Source: Mycolicibacterium boenickei
Lineage (GTDB): Bacteria > Actinomycetota > Actinomycetes > Mycobacteriales > Mycobacteriaceae
Reading direction: 5' to 3'
Assembly: GCF_010731295.1 (NCBI RefSeq)
Contig: NZ_AP022579.1
Location: 4,898,001-4,962,000, forward strand
DNA: 64,000 nt
The notes beneath the pieces are model-generated. The model was not told the origin of the DNA and did no database searches. It worked only from the letters and a program-made list of their open reading frames with translations. Below, piece after piece: positions 21,722 through 31,241 of this stretch (the stretch's first letter is position 1; the number at the start of each line of letters is the position of its first letter). The translations under genes and the position numbers were made by a program.

Positions 21722-22091
21722 ACGACTTGATCTGATCGATGCGGGCGTTGGTCGCGTCCCACCCGCGCACGGCTTCCTCGCCGACGACCTTGTGGTCACG
21801 GCGGATCACGATGATCCACGGCGTGCCGAACAGTGACCGGGCCAGTACCCACAACGGCAGCAGGAGCAGCAACAGCAGGAACTCCGCGGCCACCAGCAGC
21901 GCCAACACCAGGGCCGGGATCAAGAGCACCACGAGGGCGATGTTCAGCACGATGCTGATGATGTCGTCCCCGTCGCTGACCGACGTGTCGCCAAAACCCC
22001 AGTCGTCGGGCATCTTTCGGCGCGGACGCCACGGCAACCAACGCCGTCGGACCGTCCACTTGACGCCCTCAGGGTCGAGGACGCTCGCCAC
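21690..22091 (-). CDS. Conserved membrane protein, unknown function
   Basis: A 133-residue protein with a basic N-terminus (WTVRRRWLPWRPRRK), one or two hydrophobic helices (about residues 46-85) rich in leucine, and a soluble C-terminus. The C-terminus contains WIIVIRRDHKVVGEEAVRGW. It starts at a GTG overlapping the stop of the yebC gene by one base, so it is probably co-transcribed with it. I do not recognise the family by name. Confidence 0.65.
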   Translation of the reverse strand: MASVLDPEGVKWTVRRRWLPWRPRRKMPDDWGFGDTSVSDGDDIISIVLNIALVVLLIPALVLALLVAAEFLLLLLLLPLWVLARSLFGTPWIIVIRRDHKVVGEEAVRGWDATNARIDQIKSFIASGAALRR

Positions 22092-22846
22092 TACTCCTCG
22101 TCGAGCTGCGCGGCGACGTCGTCGGGGATGTCGATGTTGGTGTAGACCTCTTGCACGTCGTCGCTGTCTTCCAGCGCGTCGACGAGCTTGAGCACCTTGC
22201 GGGCGCCTTCGAGATCCACGGGCACGGTGACCGACGGCTGGAAGCTCGCCTCCGCGGAGTCGTAGTCGATGCCGGCGTCCTGCAGCGCGGTCCGCACCGC
22301 GACCAGGTCGGTCGGCTCACAGATGATCTCGAACGAGTCGTCGAGGTCGTTGACCTCTTCGGCGCCGGCCTCCAGGACGGCCATCAGCACGTCGTCCTCG
22401 GTCAGGCCGTTCTTCTCCAGTGTCACCATGCCCTTGCGGGAGAACAGGTAGGCCACCGAGCCCGGGTCGGCCATGTTGCCGCCGTTGCGGGTCATCGCGA
22501 CGCGGACCTCACCGGCGGCCCGGTTGCGGTTGTCGGTCAGGCATTCGATGAGCACGGCGACCCCGTTGGGGCCGTAGCCCTCGTAGGTGATGTTCTGCCA
22601 GTCGGCGCCACCGGCCTCTTCACCGCCGCCACGCTTGCGGGCCCGCTCGATGTTGTCATTGGGTACCGAGCTCTTCTTGGCCTTCTGGATGGCGTCGTAG
22701 AGCGTGGGGTTACCGGCCGGGTCTCCCCCGCCGACACGTGCCGCGACCTCGATATTCTTGATCAACTTGGCGAACATCTTGCCGCGCTTGGCGTCGATGA
22801 CGGCCTTCTTGTGCTTGGTGGTGGCCCACTTGGAATGGCCGCTCAT
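22091..22846 (-). CDS. YebC/PmpR family regulatory protein
   Basis: A 251-residue member of the YebC family (TACO1 homologues), described as DNA-binding regulators or translation factors that relieve ribosome pausing. The start [22 protein letters not shown] is the invariant family signature. [22 protein letters not shown] and [15 protein letters not shown] mark domain 2, and the acidic C-terminus is typical. In M. tuberculosis the equivalent is Rv2603c. AAGGGG precedes the ATG. Confidence 0.94.
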   Translation of the reverse strand: MSGHSKWATTKHKKAVIDAKRGKMFAKLIKNIEVAARVGGGDPAGNPTLYDAIQKAKKSSVPNDNIERARKRGGGEEAGGADWQNITYEGYGPNGVAVLIECLTDNRNRAAGEVRVAMTRNGGNMADPGSVAYLFSRKGMVTLEKNGLTEDDVLMAVLEAGAEEVNDLDDSFEIICEPTDLVAVRTALQDAGIDYDSAEASFQPSVTVPVDLEGARKVLKLVDALEDSDDVQEVYTNIDIPDDVAAQLDEE

Positions 22847-22923
22847 GCAGGTACGCCCCTTTTCCGGTTAAAACTCCGGCTCTCCAGTCTACGTGGCCGG
22901 TCCCACCGCGCTCGATACGACGC

Positions 22924-23247
22924 CTACAGCGCCTGCAGCAGGACCATCGTCGTGGCCGCCGCGGCGCCGCACAGCACCGGCCAGTACCAGATGTGCCAAT
23001 GCCGCCAATGCCCGATCGCCATGCCGATCGGCGCGAGAATCACGGTCGCCAGGGTGAGCACCGCCCAACCGGCCACGGTCGCGGCCTCGTCGGCCTGTCC
23101 GGGAGCCGCCCCGCTGAAGCCGACGGGAAAGATCGCGGCGAACGCCAGCAGCACGGCGATCAGGCCGACCAGGGCCCATACGGCCCAACTCATCACCGAC
23201 TCGACGACACCTGGCCTCCGGACCGAGGTTGGCGACGACGCGGACAT
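22924..23247 (-). CDS. Small membrane protein, unknown function
   Basis: A 107-residue protein with three hydrophobic segments. It has a His/Trp-rich loop, HWRHWHIWYWP, before the last one. I start it at the ATG at 23247 because TACGCT lies six bases upstream (leaderless pattern). A longer frame to 23331 would run into the aldehyde dehydrogenase remnant and its extra residues look non-native. No function can be suggested. Confidence 0.55.
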   Translation of the reverse strand: MSASSPTSVRRPGVVESVMSWAVWALVGLIAVLLAFAAIFPVGFSGAAPGQADEAATVAGWAVLTLATVILAPIGMAIGHWRHWHIWYWPVLCGAAAATTMVLLQAL

Positions 23248-23314
23248 GCCCGGAGCGTACGCCGGTACGCGGGCAGCGGATGACGTTGTTGATGGCGGGT
23301 CCGCCGTCGAGCTA

Positions 23315-23413
23315 CGGTTCGGCGGATTCAAGAAGTCCGGGTACGGCCGCGAGAAAGGTTATGGGGCACTCGATGCCGTGACGGCCACCAAGACTGTCGT
23401 GGTGGCGCGGTAA
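23315..23413 (+). pseudogene. C-terminal remnant of an aldehyde dehydrogenase
   Basis: The last 32 codons encode RFGGFKKSGYGREKG followed by ALDAVTATKTVVV and a stop, the characteristic C-terminus of NAD(P)-dependent aldehyde dehydrogenases. No dehydrogenase sequence precedes it; instead the frame runs back into the oppositely oriented membrane-protein gene. It lies 24 bases before a carboxymuconolactone-decarboxylase-like gene and an HIBADH-like gene. A deletion therefore probably removed the first gene of a three-gene catabolic operon. Confidence 0.8.
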
Positions 23414-23437
23414 TCCACGAACTACGGGAAGAGACGC

Positions 23438-23830
23438 ATGGATCAAGATACGTACGACAAGGGGTTGGCGATCCGCACGGCGGTCCTCGGTGAGGAGTAT
23501 GTCCGCAAGGCGGCAGGCAACGTCGACGCCTTCTCGAAGCCGCTGCAGGACCTGGTCACCGAATACTGCTGGGGCGCGGTCTGGGGCCGGGATGGTCTGG
23601 AGCTGAAAACCCGCAGCATGCTCAACCTCGCGATGATCGCGGTCCTCAACCGGCCGAACGAGCTGAGCACACACATCCGCGGCGCCCTCACCAACGGCGT
23701 CACCCGGGAGGAGATCTGCGAGATCTTCCTGCAGGTGGGTATCTACGCGGGCATCCCGGCCGCGGTCGACAGCTTCCGGCTGGCCCGCGCCGTGTTCGCC
23801 GAACTCGACGAGAGCCCGGCAGATGACTGA
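23438..23830 (+). CDS. Carboxymuconolactone decarboxylase family protein
   Basis: A 130-residue all-helical protein of the CMD/AhpD-like fold. KTRSMLNLAMIAVLNRPNELSTHIRGALTNGVTREEICEIFLQVGIYAGIPAA is split over the family core (about residues 57-112). The conserved His in THIRGA and Glu in EEICEI are present. The CxxC pair of AhpD peroxidase relatives is absent, which favours a decarboxylase/lactonase-like role. It overlaps the next gene by eight bases and follows the aldehyde dehydrogenase remnant. Confidence 0.85.
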   Translation: MDQDTYDKGLAIRTAVLGEEYVRKAAGNVDAFSKPLQDLVTEYCWGAVWGRDGLELKTRSMLNLAMIAVLNRPNELSTHIRGALTNGVTREEICEIFLQVGIYAGIPAAVDSFRLARAVFAELDESPADD

Positions 23831-24713
23831 GGCGATCGGCTTCATCGGGTTGGGCAACATGGGGTGGCCCATGATGGACCGGCTGCTGTCGGCGGGATTC
23901 CCCGTGCTGGCCTTCGATGTGCGCGAGGATGTTCTGGCCAGGGCGACCACTCTGGGTGCCCAACCGGCCGACTCGGTGCGGTCGGTCGCCGAGCGCGCCG
24001 AGACCGTGCTGGCGAGTCTTCCCACCCCACAGGTGTCCGAAGCAGTGGTGGCCGAGGTTGCCACCGGTTCGACGGTGCGGCGCTTCGTCGATCTGTCGAC
24101 AGTGGGAGGTCAAGCCGCACAACGCAATCACGCCGCCCTCGGCGCCAAGGGGATCGCGGCGCTCGACAGCCCGGTCAGCGGCGGGATGCACGGCGCCCAG
24201 GCCGGCACCCTGGCCATCATGGTGTCGGGACCGCGCAGCGAGTTCGATTCGCTGGCACCGGTCTTCGAGGTACTCGGCCGGGCCATCTTCGTTTCCGAAC
24301 AGCCCGGCGCGGCACAGACCATGAAGCTGATCAACAACCTGATGGCCGCCACCACGCTGGCCGCCACCGCCGAGGTGATGGTGATGGGCGTCAAGGCGGG
24401 TCTGAGTGCCGACGTGATGATCGACGTACTCAACGCCGGATCCGGTGGCACGCACGCCAGCCGCGACAAGTTCCCGCGAGCGGTGCTCCCCCGCACGTTC
24501 GACTATGGGTTCGCCACCGGCCTGATGGCCAAAGACGTCCGGCTCTACCTCGATGAGGCCACCACCCTCGGCCTCCCGGTGCAGATGGCCGAGACCGTGC
24601 AACGGATCTGGGAGCACACGCTGCATGCCGAGGGCCCCGAGTCCGACTTCACCTCCGTCATCAAACCGATGGAAGAGGCTGCAGGCGTCACTGTCGAGGG
24701 AGGGCCCCGGTGA
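23823..24713 (+). CDS. 3-hydroxyisobutyrate dehydrogenase-family oxidoreductase
   Basis: A 296-residue beta-hydroxyacid dehydrogenase. The NAD(P) site GFIGLGNMGWPM is at residues 6-17, the substrate motif DSPVSGGMHGAQAGTLAIMVSG is near the middle, and the catalytic Lys is in MKLINNLMA. The C-terminal helical domain is complete. It probably oxidises a beta-hydroxyacid or reduces a semialdehyde in the same pathway as the CMD-like protein. Its end overlaps the convergent GT39 gene by 26 bases. Confidence 0.88.
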   Translation: MTEAIGFIGLGNMGWPMMDRLLSAGFPVLAFDVREDVLARATTLGAQPADSVRSVAERAETVLASLPTPQVSEAVVAEVATGSTVRRFVDLSTVGGQAAQRNHAALGAKGIAALDSPVSGGMHGAQAGTLAIMVSGPRSEFDSLAPVFEVLGRAIFVSEQPGAAQTMKLINNLMAATTLAATAEVMVMGVKAGLSADVMIDVLNAGSGGTHASRDKFPRAVLPRTFDYGFATGLMAKDVRLYLDEATTLGLPVQMAETVQRIWEHTLHAEGPESDFTSVIKPMEEAAGVTVEGGPR

Positions 24714-26580
24714 GCGGTGCCCGCAGGTCGTACACCGTGTCCGAGCCGACCTTGGTGGAGGTGAAGTTCGCTTTCACCCAGTCGGCGATGTCGGTGTGGG
24801 AGTTGATGCCGAAGAAGCCGCCGTGGTCGTTCTTGGGCTCCGGGAGGATGTAGTAGGTGATCTGCCGGTCGGCGACGTAGGTCTGGAACTGCTCCAGCGT
24901 CGGCGCCGGGTCGGTTCCGGTGAAGCCGCCGATCGCCATTACCGCTGTGTCGGTGGACAATTCGAGGGCCGCCGCGGCACCGGACCGGTTGATGGCCGCC
25001 GACCAGGTGGTGTTGGCGCCGCGCAGCATGGCGTTCACCTCGGCATTGTCGGAGTTCCATCCATGGTTGTGGTTGCCGTCGGGATCGGCCGGCCCCACAC
25101 TCGGACCGCCTCCGGTGTGCGACTGCCCCAGGGTGGCCACCGTGTACGCGGTCGGTCCGGCCAGACCACCGATCAGCGCGAGCGTCAGCGCGCAAGTGGC
25201 GGTGGCGCGATTTCCCGCCCGCAGCGCCCACAACAAGGCGATCGTGGCCGCGACCGCCACCACCACGATCGCCCACCGCAGCGGTGGCAGCCACGACCCA
25301 TTGCGGCCGAGAATCCAGAAGCCCCACCCTGCAGCGCCCAGAAGCATTGCGGCCAAACCGATCTGCCCAAACCGATCCTCACGCCGGCGCCACATCTCGG
25401 CGACACCGATCGCGAACATCGCCGCCAGCGCCGGCGCCAGCGACAAGCAGTAATACGGGTGGACCATGCTCTTCATGAAACTGAGGACCACGCCGTCGAT
25501 CAGTAGCCAGCTGCCGAACAGGATGGCTCCGGCACGTACCAGGTCGGTCCGGGGCCGGCCACGCCTCGAGAGCAGCACCAGCACCACGGCGAGCAGACCG
25601 GCCGGCAGCAGCCACCCGATTTCGAAACCGAACTCGCCGGTGAACAGGCGGGGCAAGCCCTGAGCTTGATCACCCCAGCCACCGTGGTGCGCACCGGCGG
25701 GAACCACAGGGTCGACGTCGTTGTGCGTGCCGTAATGGTTGTGCCCGAGCACCCGGCCGAATCCGTTGTAGCCCAGCACCAGGTTCATGAAGTTGTTGTC
25801 GGTGGATCCGGCGAGGTAGGGCCGCGAGGAGGCCGGCCACAGCAGGGTGAGTATCACGAACCATCCGGCGGAGACGAGAAACGCCGCCAGCGAACCCGCC
25901 AGGTGCAGCAGGCGTACCCGCATCGGCACGGTCGCGGCGACCAGGTACACCAGGGCGATGGCCGGCATGGCCATCAGGCCTTCGAGCATCTTGGCCAGGA
26001 ACGCGAACCCCAGCGCTACACCGACCAGCACCAGCCACCGGGCACCGGAACCCTGCAATGCGCGGACCGTGCAGTACGCGGCGGCAGTCATGAGCAGCAC
26101 CATCGCGGCATCGGGGTTGTTGAACCGGAACATCAACGCCGCCACCGGCGTCAGGGCCAGCACGGCACCGGCCAGCAGGGCCGCGCGCGGACCGCCGATG
26201 CGGCGGACCGCACCGTAGAGCAGGGCCACCGAACCGACGCCCATCAGCGCCTCGGGGATCAGCATGGCGGCGCTGCTGAACCCGAACAGCTGACCGGACA
26301 GGCCCATCACCCACTGGGACACCGGCGGCTTGTCGACGGTGATGAAATTGGCCGGATCCAGCGATCCGAACAACAGCGCCTTCCAGCTCAGTGACCCCGC
26401 CCAGGCCGACGCCGCGTAGAACTGGTTGCCCATGCCGTTGACGGTGATGTTCCACAGGTAAGCCAGGGCGGTGGCGACCAGCAGAGCGGGCAGCGCCAGG
26501 CGCTCACGAGCGATCGGCGGAGTGCTGCGCGGGGCTTCGAGGGCAGGCTCGGCGGAGGCATCCTCCAACGTCGTCGTCAC
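24688..26580 (-). CDS. GT39-family membrane glycosyltransferase
   Basis: A 630-residue polytopic protein related to ArnT/YkcB-type glycosyltransferases, which use polyprenyl-phosphate sugars on the outer face of the membrane. About eleven hydrophobic segments fill residues 28-480. The first loop has the family's GNQFYAASAWAGS and FITVDKPPVSQWVMG, which carry the acidic and Lys/Pro residues expected at the active site. A soluble C-terminal domain (about 500-630) follows. Acceptor and donor cannot be told. Start: the GTG at 26580. Confidence 0.86.
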   Translation of the reverse strand: MTTTLEDASAEPALEAPRSTPPIARERLALPALLVATALAYLWNITVNGMGNQFYAASAWAGSLSWKALLFGSLDPANFITVDKPPVSQWVMGLSGQLFGFSSAAMLIPEALMGVGSVALLYGAVRRIGGPRAALLAGAVLALTPVAALMFRFNNPDAAMVLLMTAAAYCTVRALQGSGARWLVLVGVALGFAFLAKMLEGLMAMPAIALVYLVAATVPMRVRLLHLAGSLAAFLVSAGWFVILTLLWPASSRPYLAGSTDNNFMNLVLGYNGFGRVLGHNHYGTHNDVDPVVPAGAHHGGWGDQAQGLPRLFTGEFGFEIGWLLPAGLLAVVLVLLSRRGRPRTDLVRAGAILFGSWLLIDGVVLSFMKSMVHPYYCLSLAPALAAMFAIGVAEMWRRREDRFGQIGLAAMLLGAAGWGFWILGRNGSWLPPLRWAIVVVAVAATIALLWALRAGNRATATCALTLALIGGLAGPTAYTVATLGQSHTGGGPSVGPADPDGNHNHGWNSDNAEVNAMLRGANTTWSAAINRSGAAAALELSTDTAVMAIGGFTGTDPAPTLEQFQTYVADRQITYYILPEPKNDHGGFFGINSHTDIADWVKANFTSTKVGSDTVYDLRAPLTGALPRQ

Positions 26581-26641
26581 ACGACCATTAAGTCGGTGCC
26601 GCCTTTGTCTGAGCTATGTATGCGCCGTGGGTTTGCTGGAC

Positions 26642-27223
26642 TCAGAGCGAATCGACGAAAAGCTTGTGAATGCGGCGGTCCCCGGTCATCTCCGGGTGAA
26701 ACGACGTCGCCAGCATCGAGCCCTGCCGCACCGCGACGATGTGGTCGGCGGCGCGGGCCAGCACCTTGACCTCGGGCCCGACCCGTTCGACCCACGGCGC
26801 CCGGATGAACACCGCGTGCACCGGGGTGTCGAGGCCCTCGAAGTCGATGTCCCCTTCGAAGGAGTCGACCTGACGGCCAAAGGCGTTGCGCCGCACCGTC
26901 ATATCGATACCCTTCAGCGGCACCGCGGCCCGGCCCGCCACGCCGGCGTCAGCGATTTCGGTGGCCAGAAGGATCATGCCGGCGCAGGAGCCGTAGCACG
27001 GCAGCCCGGCGGCGATGCGCGCCCGCAACGGTTCGAGCAGGTCGAATTCGCGCAGCAGGTGGCTCATCGCGGTGGATTCGCCGCCCGGGATCACCAGGGC
27101 GTCGACCGCGTCGAGTTCGGAGAGCCGTCGTACCGTGCCGGCCTCGGCACCTGCCTCACGCAGCGCAGCCAGGTGCTCACGGGTGTCGCCCTGCAATGCG
27201 AGCACCCCGACCCGGGGGCTCAC
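26642..27223 (-). CDS. pdxT: Pyridoxal 5'-phosphate synthase glutaminase subunit PdxT
   Basis: Hydrolyses glutamine and passes ammonia to PdxS. The 193-residue class I amidotransferase has the oxyanion segment IPGGESTAM and the nucleophile Cys in YGSCAGMIL. The His/Glu pair is in [10 protein letters not shown]. The GTG at 27223 overlaps the tesB stop by four bases. In M. tuberculosis this is Rv2604c. Confidence 0.96.
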   Translation of the reverse strand: MSPRVGVLALQGDTREHLAALREAGAEAGTVRRLSELDAVDALVIPGGESTAMSHLLREFDLLEPLRARIAAGLPCYGSCAGMILLATEIADAGVAGRAAVPLKGIDMTVRRNAFGRQVDSFEGDIDFEGLDTPVHAVFIRAPWVERVGPEVKVLARAADHIVAVRQGSMLATSFHPEMTGDRRIHKLFVDSL

Positions 27224-28068
27224 GCGTCCTCCGGCGGGGTGAAGTTGCGCTGGTAGCGCGTCAGGCCCTCCTGCATGACGGCGGCCACCATCTCGCCGTA
27301 GCGGTTGAAGATCTTGCCCTGGGTGAGCGAGCGCCCGCCGCAGGCCGATGGTGAGGACTGGTCATAGAGCAGCCACTCGTCGGCGCGGAACGGCCGCATG
27401 AACCACATGGCGTGGTCCAGTGAGGCCACCATCAGGTGCTTGCGCACGTCGAGGTGGTTGACCTGGGCGGAACCCAGCAGGGTCAGGTCGCTCATGTACG
27501 CCAGCGCGCAGATGTGCAGCACGTGATCGTCGGGCAGCGGATCGCGGTGGCGGAACCACACCTGCTGCTGCGAGGCCTTACCGGGCAGTCGCGCCACCCG
27601 GTCCCGCGGCACGATCCGCACATCCCATTCCGCGAACTGCGCGAAACCGGCGTCGTCGAACGCTCCCCCGGACCGGAATCCGGGCAGGTCGTCCGGGCCA
27701 GGTGCCTCCGGCATGGCGTCCTGATGCTCGATGCCGGTCTGGTCGGTCTGGAACGACGCCGACATGGTGAAGATCGTCTCGCCGTGCTGGATCGCGCTGA
27801 CCCGACGGGTGCAGAACGAGCCGCCGTCGCGGATGCGCTCGACGATGTACACCGACGGCGCCCGGGCGTCACCCGGCCGCAGGAAGTAACCGTGCAGGGA
27901 GTGCACCTGGAACGTCGGCTCCACCGTGCGCACCGCCGAGACGAGGGACTGACCGGCGACGTGGCCACCGAACGTCCGCTGCAGGAAGCCCGACTCCGGG
28001 CTGAACACCCCACCGCGATAGATGTTGACCTCGAGCTGCTCCAGATCGAGGATCTCTTCAATCGCCAT
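27220..28068 (-). CDS. tesB: Acyl-CoA thioesterase II (TesB family)
   Basis: A double hot-dog thioesterase of 282 residues that hydrolyses acyl-CoA to free acid. [17 protein letters not shown] in the first domain and the second-domain segment [22 protein letters not shown] carry the Asp-based active site. [21 protein letters not shown] is typical of the C-terminus. It lies between pdxS and pdxT, as in M. tuberculosis (Rv2605c). It is co-transcribed with B6 synthesis by position only. Confidence 0.94.
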   Translation of the reverse strand: MAIEEILDLEQLEVNIYRGGVFSPESGFLQRTFGGHVAGQSLVSAVRTVEPTFQVHSLHGYFLRPGDARAPSVYIVERIRDGGSFCTRRVSAIQHGETIFTMSASFQTDQTGIEHQDAMPEAPGPDDLPGFRSGGAFDDAGFAQFAEWDVRIVPRDRVARLPGKASQQQVWFRHRDPLPDDHVLHICALAYMSDLTLLGSAQVNHLDVRKHLMVASLDHAMWFMRPFRADEWLLYDQSSPSACGGRSLTQGKIFNRYGEMVAAVMQEGLTRYQRNFTPPEDA

Positions 28069-28077
28069 ACGAGGTGT

Positions 28078-28989
28078 TTACCAGCCGCGCTCGGCGAGCC
28101 GGTGCGGCTGGGCGATCTCCTCGACGTTGATACCGACCATGGCCTCGCCCAGGCCGCGCGACACCTTGGCCAGCACGTCGGGATCGTCGTAGAACGTGGT
28201 GGCCTTCACGATCGCCGCGGCGCGCTGTGCCGGGTTGCCCGACTTGAAGATGCCCGAACCCACGAACACGCCTTCGGCGCCGAGCTGCATCATCATCGCC
28301 GCGTCGGCCGGGGTGGCGATGCCGCCCGCGGTGAACAGCGTGACGGGCAGCTTGCCGGCCCGGGCCACCTCGGCCACCAGGTCGTACGGCGCCTGCAGCT
28401 CCTTGGCCGCGACGTACAGCTCGTCCTCGCTCAGCGAGGTGAGCCGACGGATCTCTCCGCCGATCTTGCGCATGTGGGTGGTGGCGTTGGAGACATCACC
28501 GGTGCCGGCCTCGCCCTTGGAGCGGATCATCGCCGCGCCCTCGGTGATCCGGCGCAGCGCCTCACCCAGGTTGGTGGCACCGCACACGAACGGCACGGTG
28601 AACTTCCACTTGTCGATGTGGTTGGTGTAATCGGCCGGGGTCAGCACCTCGGACTCGTCGATGTAGTCCACACCCAGGCTCTGCAGGATCTGCGCCTCGA
28701 CGAAATGCCCGATGCGCGCCTTGGCCATCACCGGGATGGTGACCGCTTCGATGATTCCCTCGATCATGTCGGGATCACTCATCCGCGACACCCCGCCCTG
28801 GGCCCGGATGTCGGCGGGGACCCGCTCCAGGGCCATGACAGCGACGGCACCCGCGGCCTCGGCGATCTTCGCCTGTTCCGGGGTGACGACATCCATGATC
28901 ACGCCGCCCTTGAGCATCTCAGCCATCCCGCGCTTCACGCGCGCGGTGCCGGTCTGGTTGCTAGAGCCGTTCTGCGCCGCGGTATCCAC
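28078..28989 (-). CDS. pdxS: Pyridoxal 5'-phosphate synthase lyase subunit PdxS
   Basis: Builds PLP from ribose 5-phosphate, glyceraldehyde 3-phosphate and ammonia in a dodecamer with PdxT. The 303 residues show [36 protein letters not shown] with an active-site Lys, and the phosphate-binding [27 protein letters not shown] split over the C-terminal half. I chose the GTG at 28989, six bases after AAGGAG; an in-frame TTG at 29004 contains the ribosome site itself and is rejected. Confidence 0.96.
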   Translation of the reverse strand: MDTAAQNGSSNQTGTARVKRGMAEMLKGGVIMDVVTPEQAKIAEAAGAVAVMALERVPADIRAQGGVSRMSDPDMIEGIIEAVTIPVMAKARIGHFVEAQILQSLGVDYIDESEVLTPADYTNHIDKWKFTVPFVCGATNLGEALRRITEGAAMIRSKGEAGTGDVSNATTHMRKIGGEIRRLTSLSEDELYVAAKELQAPYDLVAEVARAGKLPVTLFTAGGIATPADAAMMMQLGAEGVFVGSGIFKSGNPAQRAAAIVKATTFYDDPDVLAKVSRGLGEAMVGINVEEIAQPHRLAERGW

Positions 28990-29018
28990 TGCAATCTCCT
29001 TCAAAGTCCTACTGAATC

Positions 29019-29047
29019 AGTCTAGTGGAGCCGCCAAATCCATTGAA
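29019..29047 (-). promoter_or_regulatory. Putative pdxS promoter
   Basis: On the minus strand TTCAAT (29042-29047) and TAGACT (29019-29024) are separated by 17 bases. They are followed at a suitable distance by the pdxS ribosome site. TAGACT fits the mycobacterial TANNNT -10. Confidence 0.4.
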
Positions 29048-29053
29048 TCCGCA

Positions 29054-30112
29054 TCACCGGATGGCTTGCAGCTCGCGATTCGCAGCTCTCTGCGTATTCG
29101 CCAGCATCGCAGCCGGCTGTTCGGCCAGTTCATTGGCCTGAGCCAGCAGCTCGCCCAGTTGAAGCGGATACACGGCCTCCCCGCCGGCAACCAACTCGGC
29201 GATCATTGTCTCATCGCACCAGCGGTGCCCGTGAATGTAGTGCCGTTCCAGGGTCGTGCGCCCCGTCGCCGACGGCTCGAACCGGCCGGTCCGGTGGATG
29301 AAGAAGAACTCCTCGCTGCGGATCACCGAGGCGTTGAAGTCGATGACGGCGTCGCGCCGCCACACCGGCCCGACAAGTTCCTCCGGAGCCACCCGTAACC
29401 CGGTCTCCTCGGCGAGTTCACGGGCCGCCGCGGCGGCCAGATCCTCACCGGGCTGGACTGCGCCACCGACGGTGAACCACCACCGCGGCGCGGGCTTGTC
29501 CGGCTCGTCGATCGCGGGGTCGCTGCCGCGCAGCAGCAACACCGCACCCGTTTCGTCGAGCAGCACCACCCGCGCAGAGGTCCGGCGGCTCACGGGGTTG
29601 GCCTCGGCTTGGGAATCCGGACGTTCCACGATCTCGAAATAGGTTGGCAGTGCCGCGGTTCCGCCCAATCGCAGCAGCCGCACAAAGCGACGTTCCCGCA
29701 GGGCCAGGGTGTCGCGGACGGCGTCGTTGTGGAAGCGTCGGGCGAGCAGCACCCGGGCCTCGGCGTCGGCCAGTTCGGCGACCAGCGGCACGGGCAACCC
29801 GGCCGGATCGACCGCGGCCAGTGCGGCCGACAGGTCGTTCTCGGCGGCCTCACGGGCCGGGCGCGGGGCCCGTTCGGCGGCATCCGCCAGCGCCGCGAGC
29901 CGCTTGCCCTGTGGCGCGCCCGCATAGGCGTCGACCGCGACGGCGCGCGCGACGACGGCCCGGCGGGCCAGCGCACTGTCGAGCGCCTGCCACGACAGGT
30001 CGTAGCGCACGTGGAGCCGGTCGAGCCGATTGGCGGTCTGATAGGCCCACCCTCCGACGAGCAGCAGAACCACCAGCAGGGCAAGTGCGGTGACCACAAG
30101 CCAGGTAGGCAC
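29054..30112 (-). CDS. Membrane-anchored Nudix hydrolase
   Basis: Corresponds by position to Rv2609c. The 352-residue protein has an N-terminal membrane helix (about residues 4-24) and a LemA-like helical region (about 30-150). A C-terminal Nudix domain with the complete box GGAVQPGEDLAAAAARELAEETGL follows near residues 215-240. The Nudix glutamates needed for metal binding are present. The substrate is unknown, but it is two bases from the pimA stop and so belongs to the phosphatidylinositol-mannoside operon. Anchoring with a cytoplasmic Nudix domain is expected. Confidence 0.88.
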   Translation of the reverse strand: MPTWLVVTALALLVVLLLVGGWAYQTANRLDRLHVRYDLSWQALDSALARRAVVARAVAVDAYAGAPQGKRLAALADAAERAPRPAREAAENDLSAALAAVDPAGLPVPLVAELADAEARVLLARRFHNDAVRDTLALRERRFVRLLRLGGTAALPTYFEIVERPDSQAEANPVSRRTSARVVLLDETGAVLLLRGSDPAIDEPDKPAPRWWFTVGGAVQPGEDLAAAAARELAEETGLRVAPEELVGPVWRRDAVIDFNASVIRSEEFFFIHRTGRFEPSATGRTTLERHYIHGHRWCDETMIAELVAGGEAVYPLQLGELLAQANELAEQPAAMLANTQRAANRELQAIR

Positions 30113-30114
30113 GC

Positions 30115-31239
30115 CTAGTCACCCACCTGGACTTTGACGCCGGGGCTGGCCACGGTCTCGTAGACCCGCATGATCTGGCCGGCCACCACCGACCAGTCGT
30201 AGCGGGCGACCCGCTCGGTGGCCCGGTCGATGTACCGCTCACGCAGCGCGTCGTCCTCCAGCACCTCGATCAGCGCATCGGCCAGCGCGTCGGCATCGCC
30301 GACCGGCACCAGCCGGCCGGCCTGGCCATGATCGAGAACGCGGTTGAACGCGTCGAGTTCACTGGCCACCACCGCCGTGCGCGCCGCCATCGCCTCGACC
30401 AGGACGATGCCGAAGCTCTCGCCGCCGAGGTTGGGCGCGCAGTAGACGTCGGCGCTGCGCATAGCCGCGGCCTTGCCGTCGTCGTCGACCTGCCCCAGGA
30501 AACGCAGGTGCCCGGCCAGCTCGCCGGCCTCCTCGCGCAGCGCGTCCTCGTCGCCGCGGCCCACGATCAGGATCTCGATGTCGGGGAACCGCCGGGCCAG
30601 CTTCGGCAGGGCACCCAGTAGGACCGGCATGCCCTTGCGCGGTTCGTCGAACCGCCCCAGGAACAGCACGCTGCGGCCGGGCCGCGGATACCCATCGAGA
30701 CGAGGCGCATTCGCGAAGGACGGGACGTCGACCCCGTTGGGGATCTCGACCGCATCCGAGCCGAGCGCCTCCATCTGCCAGCGCCGGGCGAGGTCCGACA
30801 CCGCGATGCGGCCCACGATCTTCTCGTGGAACGGGCGCAGGATCCCCTGAAACACACTGAGCGTCAACGACTTTGTGGTCGAGGTGTGGAACGTCGCCAC
30901 GATCGGCCCCTCGGCGGCCTGCAGGGCCAGCATGGACAGGCTCGGCGCGTTGGGCTCGTGCAGGTGCAGTACGTCGAAGTCACCCTCGGCGATCCACTTC
31001 TTCACCTTGCGGTGGGTGGCAGGCCCGAACCGCAGGCGCGCCACCGAGCCGTTGTACGGGATCGGGACGGCCTTGCCGCCCGACACCACATAGTCCGGCA
31101 GCTTCACATGCGGCGACGACGGCGCCAGCACACTGACGTAATGCCCGCCCGCGCGCATCACCTCGGCCAGTTGCAGCACATGGGATTGCACACCGCCCGG
31201 CACATCGAACGAATACGGGCAGACCATCCCGATACGCAT
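30115..31239 (-). CDS. pimA: Phosphatidylinositol alpha-mannosyltransferase PimA
   Basis: GDP-mannose-dependent GT4 enzyme that adds the first mannose to phosphatidylinositol on the cytoplasmic face of the membrane. The 374-residue protein starts MRIGMVCPYSFDVPGGVQSHV, matching known PimA. It includes the donor-site segments FLGRFDEPRKGM and GGESFGIVLVEAMAA with the nucleotide-binding Glu. An upstream in-frame extension was rejected because it overlaps patA and lacks PimA sequence. It is essential in characterised mycobacteria. Confidence 0.96.
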   Translation of the reverse strand: MRIGMVCPYSFDVPGGVQSHVLQLAEVMRAGGHYVSVLAPSSPHVKLPDYVVSGGKAVPIPYNGSVARLRFGPATHRKVKKWIAEGDFDVLHLHEPNAPSLSMLALQAAEGPIVATFHTSTTKSLTLSVFQGILRPFHEKIVGRIAVSDLARRWQMEALGSDAVEIPNGVDVPSFANAPRLDGYPRPGRSVLFLGRFDEPRKGMPVLLGALPKLARRFPDIEILIVGRGDEDALREEAGELAGHLRFLGQVDDDGKAAAMRSADVYCAPNLGGESFGIVLVEAMAARTAVVASELDAFNRVLDHGQAGRLVPVGDADALADALIEVLEDDALRERYIDRATERVARYDWSVVAGQIMRVYETVASPGVKVQVGD

Positions 31240-31241
31240 GG

